Assembly: GCA_905235825.1 (NCBI GenBank)
Contig: CAJONH010000010.1
Span: 1 to 5,619 of the forward strand
Direction: 5' to 3'
Length of the DNA: 5,619 nucleotides
From: Candidatus Gastranaerophilales bacterium
Lineage (GTDB): Bacteria; Cyanobacteriota; Vampirovibrionia; Gastranaerophilales; Gastranaerophilaceae
The position numbers and the translations under genes were made by a program. Within the stretch, counting starts at the first letter, position 1; every line of letters starts with the position of its first letter. Below are positions 1 to 5,383 of the stretch, piece after piece. The notes beneath the pieces were generated by a model that made no database searches, was not told the origin of the DNA, and was given only the letters and a program-made list of their open reading frames with translations.

Positions 1-105
1 GCGTTTTTACAAAACAAACGATTGTTCGATATAGTAAAAAGAAACATAACAGGCTGGCTTGAACAGGATTACAGTTTTTGGTGCGGGTTTGAAATGCAGT
101 ATTAA
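1..105 (+). CDS. C-terminal end of an unidentified protein (partial, 5' cut)
   Basis: Frame 1 is open from the first base to a TAA at 103-105, giving 34 residues that end in GWLEQDYSFWCGFEMQY. The tail is rich in aromatic residues, with mixed charges, and has no membrane segment. I do not recognise the family and assign no function. That it is a real gene rests on the open frame, the sensible residue composition and a good + strand terminator at 292-315 with no other + strand gene in between. The gene converges on the minus-strand operon that ends at 328. Confidence 0.5.
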   Translation, partial: AFLQNKRLFDIVKRNITGWLEQDYSFWCGFEMQY

Positions 106-127
106 ACTGCAAAATTAAATCATAATG

Positions 128-250
128 TCATTGCGAGCAAATCAATTTCATTTCAAGATTTGCGTGGCAATCCAGCAAGTAGGGTAGACTTTAGTCTACC
201 GAGTTAAAAAATTACAAATTTTGGTAGTCTAAAGCCTGCCCTGCTGCTCC
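128..250. repeat. Composite palindromic intergenic repeat (two linked hairpins)
   Basis: Two imperfect inverted repeats lie back to back. The first spans about 130-171: ATTGC (130-134) pairs with GCAAT (167-171) and GCAAAT (137-142) with ATTTGC (158-163). The second spans 175-248: its arms 175-200 and 223-248 pair with two mismatches, one wobble pair and one bulge over their inner 20 positions and beyond, around an AT-rich loop at 201-222. The left arm contains its own near-perfect palindrome, GGTAGACT-TT-AGTCTACC (183-200). The wording TCATTGCGAGC...GCGTGGCAATCC matches, from memory, a dispersed intergenic palindrome seen in many bacterial genomes. It sits between a stop codon and that gene's terminator, as expected of a mobile, MITE-like insertion. 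No coding frame was found in it. Confidence 0.6.
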
Positions 251-291
251 ATTTTAAGTAATATTAAAAGATTTATTTACGTAGCTTTTAT

Positions 292-315
292 TCCCGAATT
301 TTTCGGGATTTTTTT
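292..315 (+). terminator. Rho-independent terminator for the upstream + strand gene
   Basis: A perfect 7-bp stem, TCCCGAA (292-298) and TTCGGGA (302-308), has a TTT loop and is followed by seven T residues (309-315). The T-run is on the + strand only. Read on the minus strand, the stem is followed by ATAAAAG, so it would stop the convergent operon poorly. It lies 187 bases after the + strand stop codon, separated from it by the repeat. Confidence 0.75.
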
Positions 316-327
316 ATAATTTTTATG

Positions 328-1290
328 TTAATTAAGCCGTAATTTTTCAACAAGCAATGGAGTTATTGTTTCCCATGCTCTTTCGTTCGGATGTCCGTTT
401 TGTTTTGAAATTTTATATTCCAAATTTTTTAACGGAACATCAGGTGCAATATCTTCATTTATACTATACGCACAAAATCCGTTTTCTTTAAGTTTTTCGA
501 TTAATATGTCTTTATATGAAACATCATCATAAAATAAAACAATAAAATTTACTTTCCTTTTCCAATGTCTTTCAAGATTTCCTCTTGTCTGAATAAAATA
601 CAATAAAACTTCATCTGTTAATTTTTGTGCATTATCGGGATTTGCAATATAATACTTTGCAAATTTCTGATTAAGTAATTTTATGGTATAAGATGAGCGT
701 ATAATATTTTTTATGGGATTATTATAATCTTCGAAAATAAGTTTATTATTTTTTAATTTATAGTTGCCGTTAAAATGATAATCAAGCATATTTATATGAG
801 AAACAAGCATTCGTCTGTAATGGTCTTCAATCATAAGGTAAATTACCGTATCTGACGGCGGGACATCTTTATAAAATATATCCGATTCACTTTGAAACAG
901 CATTTGGGCAAGACCTCTGCCCGAAATGGCACGATTATACACAGGTCGTTTTAATAATTGAGAAAGTTTATAGCTTAATGTTTGATTTGCTTCCAAATGC
1001 TGTCCGTGTGCAAATGAACATCCAAAAATTACAACCGGTGTTTTATCACTGAATTCAAGCCCGTCAGGTTTTCTGCCCATATACATATTATCCGAACCGT
1101 CAAAAAAAGTTCTTATATCAAATGCAAAAAAAGGTTCCGTTTGATATTTAAATTTATTAATTTGATAATCTTTTAAATTGGTTTTGTAAAAATTATCTGC
1201 AAAATTTTTATATATTAATAAATCACTGATAAATATACATAAAATAAAAATTACTACATTTATAATCAAGATTTTGAAAATTTTTTTCAT
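328..1290 (-). CDS. Membrane-anchored SGNH-hydrolase-like protein, paralogue 4 (last in operon)
   Basis: 320 residues from the ATG at 1290. The frame is open up to an ATG at 1353, but that start would overlap the preceding gene by 49 bases and adds a hydrophilic leader before the membrane segment. The 1290 start has an AGAGGG site just upstream and the same MKKI-hydrophobic beginning as the sister proteins. Residues about 5-27 form a signal anchor with lysines on the cytoplasmic side, so the rest is probably extracytoplasmic. Family blocks: GRKPDGL (72-78), G90-C91-S92 (SGNH block-I-like, S92 candidate nucleophile), N119-R120...G124 (block-II-like), D156-H157-Y-R-R, Y254-D-D, and C-terminal Q297-N-G-H300-P. 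The usual D of D-x-x-H is Q297 here, so activity may be changed. It is the most divergent copy around S92 (GCSFAHG). Substrate unknown. Family assignment is inferred from motifs only. Confidence 0.7.
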   Translation of the reverse strand: MKKIFKILIINVVIFILCIFISDLLIYKNFADNFYKTNLKDYQINKFKYQTEPFFAFDIRTFFDGSDNMYMGRKPDGLEFSDKTPVVIFGCSFAHGQHLEANQTLSYKLSQLLKRPVYNRAISGRGLAQMLFQSESDIFYKDVPPSDTVIYLMIEDHYRRMLVSHINMLDYHFNGNYKLKNNKLIFEDYNNPIKNIIRSSYTIKLLNQKFAKYYIANPDNAQKLTDEVLLYFIQTRGNLERHWKRKVNFIVLFYDDVSYKDILIEKLKENGFCAYSINEDIAPDVPLKNLEYKISKQNGHPNERAWETITPLLVEKLRLN

Positions 1291-1294
1291 ATAT

Positions 1295-1300
1295 CCCTCT
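1295..1300 (-). promoter_or_regulatory. Shine-Dalgarno site that fixes the start of paralogue 4
   Basis: On the minus strand AGAGGG (1300 to 1295) lies 4 bases before the ATG at 1290 and inside the 14-base gap after the stop of paralogue 3. It supports 1290 over the longer in-frame start at 1353. It also shows that this gene initiates independently, unlike the overlapping genes before it. Confidence 0.6.
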
Positions 1301-1304
1301 ATTA

Positions 1305-2264
1305 TTATTTCAATTTCAGTTTTTTTATAATTAAGGGCGTCAATAAATCCCAAGCTTTTTCAGAAGGATGACAATTATCATCCCATTTATACTCAGGCTT
1401 TGTTAAATCTTCTTTAGTTAAATCCCTTGTTGAAACTACCAAAAATCCATTATCTTCTAATTTTTTTCTTAGAATATCAGAATATAAAATATCACTGTCT
1501 TCATATAAAAAGATATAAAATTTTATATTTTTTCCATAATGTTTTTGAAGTTCTCCTTTTGATTTATTAAAATATAAAAGTGACATATCAGTGAGTTTTT
1601 TTTCATTTTTAGGATTGTTTATATACCTTTGGGCATAAATATGGTTTAAATATTTAACAATATATAATGATTCAAAAAAATTTTTTACCTTATTATTATA
1701 GTTCCGGCTTACCAGTTCATTATTTTTAATATTATATGTAGGATAAACAACTAAATCTGTCATTCGTACATATTGAGTTAATAATCTCCGATAATGGTCA
1801 CTCATCATTACATATATTACGGTATCAGCATTCGGAATTCTATTATATAGAGAATCAGAAATACTCTGCATATACATGTGCTGAAAACTTCCGCCCGGAA
1901 TACTTCTGTTATAAACAGGTCTTTTTAACTTTTGTGATAATTTATAGCTGAAAGTTTTGTTTGCATCTAATTCAAAACCATAAGCATAAGAACAGCCGAA
2001 AATAATAATTGCGGATTTATTGGAATACCTTAATCCATCAGGCAGCCTGCCATAAAAATAATTTCCGTTACCGTTGAAAAAATGTTCTAAATTTTCCATA
2101 TATGAAGAAAATTTTGCATTTACTGTATATTGAAATTTATTTATATTTTTTCCTGCATGAGAATCCAAATTTTTGTAATGATTATAAATTAAAAATTCAA
2201 TGACAAAAAATAATACTATCAATAAAATGCTATTTACAAAAATAATAAAGAAAATTTTTTTCAT
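1305..2264 (-). CDS. Membrane-anchored SGNH-hydrolase-like protein, paralogue 3
   Basis: 319 residues. A signal anchor covers about residues 4-27, followed by a presumed extracytoplasmic domain. Conserved blocks: INKFQY (41-46), YGRLPDGL (71-78), IIIFG leading to G90-C91-S92 (candidate nucleophile S92), N119-R120 with GGSFQHM following, D156-H157-YRR, Y254-E-D, and a complete C-terminal D296-N-C-H299-P. With S92, D296 and H299 it keeps the Ser/Asp/His set expected of SGNH esterases and acyltransferases, so with paralogue 2 it is the best candidate for an active enzyme. Its ATG overlaps the previous stop as ATGA (2261-2264). An AAAGGAG site (2285 to 2279) lies 14 bases upstream, long for direct initiation, so coupled translation is likely. 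By eye it is closest to paralogue 2. Substrate unknown; an envelope polymer is a guess. Confidence 0.75.
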   Translation of the reverse strand: MKKIFFIIFVNSILLIVLFFVIEFLIYNHYKNLDSHAGKNINKFQYTVNAKFSSYMENLEHFFNGNGNYFYGRLPDGLRYSNKSAIIIFGCSYAYGFELDANKTFSYKLSQKLKRPVYNRSIPGGSFQHMYMQSISDSLYNRIPNADTVIYVMMSDHYRRLLTQYVRMTDLVVYPTYNIKNNELVSRNYNNKVKNFFESLYIVKYLNHIYAQRYINNPKNEKKLTDMSLLYFNKSKGELQKHYGKNIKFYIFLYEDSDILYSDILRKKLEDNGFLVVSTRDLTKEDLTKPEYKWDDNCHPSEKAWDLLTPLIIKKLKLK

Positions 2265-3232
2265 TTTAATAACTTAAACTCCTTTATGATTAACGGAGTT
2301 AATAAATCCCATGCAGCTTCCGTGGGATGCCAATTATCCTGCATTCTGAATTTTTCAAGCTGTAAATTCTCATCGGTCAGGTATTTCGTGGAAGTAACAA
2401 TAAAACCATGATTTTCAAGTTTTTTTCTTAAAATATCTGCAAACGGAATATTCCAATCCTCGTAAAATAAAACATAAAATTTTATATCTTTTCCGTAGTG
2501 TTTTTGAAGTTCATCACGAGAATTAATAAAATATACAAGTGCTTCATCCGTTAAACGGTCTGCATTCTTGTTTGTTTTATCACATTTAGCCGCATAAACA
2601 TGATTTAATGCTTTAACAATATATAAAGACCTGAAAAAATTTTTAATATCACTTTTATAATCCAGCATAACAAGTTTATTATCCTTAATTTTAAAATGAG
2701 GATAAACATGATAATCAAGAACATCAAAATATTGAAGTTTAGAACGCCTGTAATGGTCGCTAATCATTACATAAATTATTGTATCGGTATCAGGTACAGC
2801 AGTATACAATTTATCGGAAATTGTCTGCATGTACATGTGCTGAAAACTACCGCCGGTTATGCCTCTGTTATGAACAGGACGCTGCAATTGCTCGGATAAC
2901 TTATAACTAAAGGTCTGGTTACTGTTTAAATACTGTCCGAAAGCATAAGAACAGCCGAAGACTATAACCGGCAGTTTATCTTTATATTTCAGTCCGTCAG
3001 GTAATCTGCCGTAATAAAGATTATTTCCTCCGTTAAAATATTTATCAAGCTCATAAAAATATTCTGGAAACCACCAATTATATCCGAACTTATTTACATT
3101 AAAAAATTTGGGATGGTCTTTGTAATATACATAAGTATGATATTTGTAGACACAAAATTCCGTCAAAACCAAAAAAGCGAATATTAAAATTATATTCACT
3201 ATAACTATAAAAATATTTTTAAGAATTTTCAT
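2261..3232 (-). CDS. Membrane-anchored SGNH-hydrolase-like protein, paralogue 2
   Basis: 323 residues, the longest copy. The hydrophobic anchor at about 6-28 is preceded by two lysines, giving a predicted N-in, C-out topology. Blocks: YGRLPDGL (74-81), G93-C94-S95 inside VFGCSYAFG (candidate nucleophile S95), N122-R123 followed by GGSFQHMYMQ, D159-H160-YRR, Y257-E-D after a predicted beta strand, and intact D299-N-W-H302-P followed by TEAAWDLLTPLI. The motif order S, then a middle polar block, then D-x-x-H agrees with the SGNH/GDSL fold, except that the usual D of G-D-S is Cys. The start overlaps the previous gene by ATGA (3229-3232), with AAAGAG 8 bases upstream. Cys217 and others are not conserved among the copies. 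The fold is inferred and the function is unknown. Confidence 0.75.
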   Translation of the reverse strand: MKILKNIFIVIVNIILIFAFLVLTEFCVYKYHTYVYYKDHPKFFNVNKFGYNWWFPEYFYELDKYFNGGNNLYYGRLPDGLKYKDKLPVIVFGCSYAFGQYLNSNQTFSYKLSEQLQRPVHNRGITGGSFQHMYMQTISDKLYTAVPDTDTIIYVMISDHYRRSKLQYFDVLDYHVYPHFKIKDNKLVMLDYKSDIKNFFRSLYIVKALNHVYAAKCDKTNKNADRLTDEALVYFINSRDELQKHYGKDIKFYVLFYEDWNIPFADILRKKLENHGFIVTSTKYLTDENLQLEKFRMQDNWHPTEAAWDLLTPLIIKEFKLLK

Positions 3233-4158
3233 AATTTTAACTCTTTAATGATTTTCGGAACAATTCTATTCCAAGCAGCTTCATTGGGAGTATTGCTTTT
3301 TTGCATAAACTCTGCCGAATCAGCCAAACCTCTGACATCAACGACCTTAAATCCGTTTTGTTCAAGCTGAGTCTTAAAATCTGAACATAGAGCAAAATCA
3401 TCGTATAATATAACTGCGAATTTTGTCTTTTTCCAATGTTTACTCATTTCATTTTTTGCTGCGACAAAATGTTTTAGAGCTAAATCATAACTTTTTTGGG
3501 GATTTTTTAAAACCGATTTTTCAACAATAAAATGCTGAAGCATATTCACTGTATATAATCGCTTAAATTGATTAAGCAAATAATTTGAATTGGTAATTTG
3601 AGTTAATTCGCCGTTTTTATCCTTGTACCTTAAATCAAATTCTTCGTTCAATATATTCCATTCAGCAAAAGAATATAAATATAAACGTCTTAAATGGTCA
3701 TGCATATATACATAAACAGCATATTCCGGCTGAGGAATTTCTTTATATAATTTTTCTGTCTGAGTCTGATAAAGAAAATGCTGAAGACTAAACCCCGTAA
3801 AAGAACGATTATAAACCGGACGGCGGGAGCGAACAGACAATTTATGACCGAGAGTCTGATTTTTATCAAGACCAAACCCATAGGCATAAGAGCATCCAAA
3901 GAGAACTACAGGTTTTTTTCTTTTAAATTTTAAACCTTCAGGAGCCCGCCCCCATCCGTTTTTTAATCCAAGAGTATCAAAATCGTAATTGATTTTTTTT
4001 ATTCCGCTGTGAAATTCAATTCTTTTCATTGAATCAGGAAATGCATTTATATTTTGCAAGTCTTTATTTTCAATACGCCAGATAATAATTTCAGCAAATG
4101 CCAAAACTATAATAAGAACTACCAAACTTATAGAAACGATTTTTAATATCTTTTTCAT
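3229..4158 (-). CDS. Membrane-anchored SGNH-like protein, paralogue 1 (promoter-proximal, catalytic block lost)
   Basis: 309 residues, the shortest and most divergent of the four. A signal anchor spans about 4-27. It keeps GRAPEGL (70-76), G88-C89-S90 within LFGCSYAYGFGL, N117-R118 and G122, D154-H155-LRR, and Y252-D-D. However, the C-terminal block that reads D-N-W-H-P in paralogue 2 reads K287-S-N-T290-P here. Both candidate catalytic D and H are therefore replaced, while the flanking P-N-E-A-A-W is conserved. This suggests a non-catalytic partner, or a protein that uses another histidine such as H155. The frame is intact with no sign of decay, so loss of function by pseudogenisation is unlikely. 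It is first in the operon. There is no clear Shine-Dalgarno, and a strong promoter ends 8 bases before the ATG, which suggests a leaderless transcript. Confidence 0.7.
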   Translation of the reverse strand: MKKILKIVSISLVVLIIVLAFAEIIIWRIENKDLQNINAFPDSMKRIEFHSGIKKINYDFDTLGLKNGWGRAPEGLKFKRKKPVVLFGCSYAYGFGLDKNQTLGHKLSVRSRRPVYNRSFTGFSLQHFLYQTQTEKLYKEIPQPEYAVYVYMHDHLRRLYLYSFAEWNILNEEFDLRYKDKNGELTQITNSNYLLNQFKRLYTVNMLQHFIVEKSVLKNPQKSYDLALKHFVAAKNEMSKHWKKTKFAVILYDDFALCSDFKTQLEQNGFKVVDVRGLADSAEFMQKSNTPNEAAWNRIVPKIIKELKL

Positions 4159-4166
4159 ACAGTACT

Positions 4167-4195
4167 ATGTTATTAAAAAACAATGCTTTTGTCAA
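4167..4195 (-). promoter_or_regulatory. Sigma-70-type promoter of the four-paralogue operon
   Basis: On the minus strand a perfect TTGACA -35 (4195 to 4190), a 17-base spacer and TAACAT as -10 (4172 to 4167) form a good housekeeping promoter. Transcription would begin near 4158-4162, at or within a few bases of the ATG at 4158. A second TTGACT lies 21 bases upstream (4216 to 4211) but has no well-placed -10. Confidence 0.6.
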
Positions 4196-4405
4196 ATATA
4201 AGAAACTTCAAGTCAAAAATAATTGTTTATTAAAAAATAAAAAACATTAAAGTCGTTAACAAAATTTAACAATATGCGGAAAATACAAATAACTATAGGA
4301 TTTAAAAGCAAGTCGAAATAATTGTATAATTCCCTTGATTATAAAAACAATCAAACAATGATGTAATAAAAATAACTGAAAAAAGTATAAAAAAAGAAAA
4401 AGGGC

Positions 4406-4438
4406 TTGATTTCAAAATTTTAACATGTACTATATAAT
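4406..4438 (+). promoter_or_regulatory. infA: Probable infA promoter
   Basis: A perfect TATAAT (4433-4438) lies about 55 bases before the infA ATG. TTGATT (4406-4411) is a reasonable -35 but is 21 bases away. With the overlapping TACTAT (4428-4433) the spacer is 16 bases. A second TATAAT at 4325-4330, preceded by TTTAAA (4301-4306, 18-base spacer), may be an upstream promoter. Which one is used cannot be decided by reading. Confidence 0.45.
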
Positions 4439-4495
4439 AAGCTGGCATATAAGCCATGAAAAACATTCAAAATCCGATAAAAGAAAAGGACATGT

Positions 4496-4711
4496 ATGTC
4501 AAAAGACGTTATAGAATTTGAAGGTACGATAATAGAATCACTGCCAAACGCAATGTTTAGAGTAGGATTAGAAAACGGACACGAAATACTGGCACATATA
4601 TCAGGAAAAATAAGAAAAAATTTTATTAAGATACTGCCGGGAGATAAAGTAAAAGTTGAAATGACACCATACGATTTGACAAGAGGCAGAATAACATACA
4701 GATTAAAATAG
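4496..4711 (+). CDS. infA: Translation initiation factor IF-1
   Basis: 71 residues, the usual length of bacterial IF-1, a single OB-fold (S1-type) cytoplasmic protein that occupies the A site of the 30S subunit during initiation with IF-2 and IF-3. Diagnostic stretches are MFRVGLENGHEILAHISGK (20-38), RKNFIKILPGDKV (40-52) and PYDLTRGRITYR (58-69), covering nearly the whole protein. The start at 4496 is preceded by AAAAGGA (4484-4490) with 5 bases spacing. An overlapping ATG at 4492 is out of frame. It heads the + strand ribosomal operon, 24 bases before rpmJ. In many bacteria infA follows secY, adk and map; here it follows a divergent unrelated operon, so that linkage is broken. Confidence 0.97.
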   Translation: MSKDVIEFEGTIIESLPNAMFRVGLENGHEILAHISGKIRKNFIKILPGDKVKVEMTPYDLTRGRITYRLK

Positions 4712-4735
4712 ATAATTAAAATAAAGGAAAAAGAA

Positions 4736-4849
4736 ATGAAAGTCAGAACATCAGTAAAAACACTTTGCGATAAGTGCAAAGTTATAAAAAGAAAAGGACG
4801 TGTAGCCGTTATTTGCGAAAATCCAAAACATAAGCAAAGACAAGGCTGA
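4736..4849 (+). CDS. rpmJ: 50S ribosomal protein L36
   Basis: 37 residues, the standard length of L36, too short for most ORF lists. The sequence begins MKVRTSVKTLCDKCK and ends in KHKQRQG. It carries the zinc-binding set C11, C14, C27 and H32, so it is the zinc-containing (C+) form. L36 binds 23S rRNA in the large subunit. AAAGGA (4723-4728) stands 7 bases before the ATG. The gene is 24 bases after infA, in the conserved infA-rpmJ-rpsM order, and the stop is TGA at 4847-4849. There is a long gap before rpsM. Confidence 0.96.
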   Translation: MKVRTSVKTLCDKCKVIKRKGRVAVICENPKHKQRQG

Positions 4850-4996
4850 TTTTATTTGTGGGGAGCTGAGGTTATAGCCGTAAGAACCCAAAAGATTAAA
4901 TACCGAAAGTAGTTGGTGCGAAGCAGAGCAGAGCGAAAACAACAATCGGAACAAGCATAAATATAAAAAGCAAGCAATAAAACAAAGGAGAAATAT
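4850..4996 (+). other. Long rpmJ-rpsM intergenic segment, possible structured RNA
   Basis: 147 bases with no ATG-started gene, inside an operon whose other gaps are 24 and 21 bases. Nested pairing is possible at 4903-4949: CCGA (4903-4906) with TCGG (4946-4949), GTTG (4912-4915) with CAAC (4940-4943), and TGC (4917-4919) with GCA (4928-4930). TGGG (4859-4862) could pair with CCCA (4887-4890). The middle is purine-rich with repeated GCAGA units (4923-4932). The segment ends in the rpsM Shine-Dalgarno site AAAGGAG (4984-4990). It could be a ribosomal-protein feedback leader, a processing site or an inserted repeat. The helices are short and unproven. Confidence 0.3.
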
Positions 4997-5362
4997 ATGG
5001 CAAGACTTGCGGGGGTAGATTTACCTCGTAATAAAAGAATGATAATTGCACTTACTTATATATATGGAATAGGACCTGCAAGAAGCAAGAAAATACTTGA
5101 AGCGTGCAATATATCTGAAGATTTAAGAACAGACGACTTAACCGATGATAATATCAAAAGTTTAAGAGAAGAAATAGCACACTACACAATCGAAGGTGAT
5201 TTAAGGAGAGAAGAATCTTTAAACATTAAGAGATTAAGCGAAATAAATTCTTACAGAGGAATGCGTCACAGACGTAAACTTCCCGTAAGAGGTCAAAGAA
5301 CAAAAACCAATGCCAGAACAAGACGTGGTAAGAAAACCGGACCAATCGCCAATAAGAAGTAA
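4997..5362 (+). CDS. rpsM: 30S ribosomal protein S13
   Basis: 121 residues, normal for S13, which sits in the head of the 30S subunit and contacts the P-site tRNA and bridges to the 50S subunit. The start MARLAGVDLPRNKR is typical. A helix-hairpin-helix stretch, YIYGIGPARSKKIL, lies at 21-34, EGDLRRE at 66-72, NIKRL at 76-80, and the basic tail PVRGQRTKTNARTRRG at 96-111. AAAGGAG (4984-4990) is 6 bases before the ATG. rpsK follows after 21 bases. Despite the AT-rich DNA the protein is well conserved. The wording looks closest to cyanobacterial S13 in my memory, which is a weak taxonomic hint. Confidence 0.98.
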   Translation: MARLAGVDLPRNKRMIIALTYIYGIGPARSKKILEACNISEDLRTDDLTDDNIKSLREEIAHYTIEGDLRREESLNIKRLSEINSYRGMRHRRKLPVRGQRTKTNARTRRGKKTGPIANKK

Positions 5363-5383
5363 TTGAAGGAGTAATATAGGAAA

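Larger units (their letters stand above)
4159..4495. other. Divergent intergenic control region (337 bases)
   Basis: There is no convincing gene here. It holds the minus-strand promoter (4167-4195), candidate + strand promoters for infA, and some possible operator-like repeats. AAGTC-A-A-AAATAATTGT (4210-4226) recurs as AAGTCGAAATAATTGT (4310-4325), and a further AAGTCG occurs at 4250-4255. A dyad, TTGATT (4335-4340) and AATCAA (4349-4354), has an 8-base loop, and GTTAA (4255-4259) pairs with TTAAC (4266-4270). The base composition is very A-rich, so some of these may be chance. No terminator-like hairpin was seen. Confidence 0.55.

Noticed and set aside
1291..1353. Upstream start for paralogue 4 at 1353
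   Set aside because: It would overlap paralogue 3 by 49 bases and place a hydrophilic leader before the anchor. The ATG at 1290 has a good ribosome site and matches the sister proteins.
2696..2899. + strand open frame of 67 residues inside paralogue 2
   Set aside because: It lies antisense to a well-conserved paralogue and has no ribosome site or family-like features.
328..4158. The four similar genes as one broken gene or a CRISPR-like repeat array
   Set aside because: Each copy is complete, with its own start, anchor and C-terminus, and they differ substantially. There are no short regular repeats and spacers.
4456..4521. Short + strand frame starting MKNIQNPIKEKD that overlaps infA
   Set aside because: No Shine-Dalgarno, 21 residues, overlaps a certain gene out of frame; likely chance.
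4850..4912. In-frame extension of rpmJ past its TGA (20 sense codons to TAG)
   Set aside because: L36 is already full length with its normal ending. The frame is short and could be open by chance, and nothing suggests stop readthrough.
4420..4954. Minus-strand open frames opposite infA and rpmJ
   Set aside because: They are antisense to certain, conserved ribosomal and initiation-factor genes, with no initiation signals.
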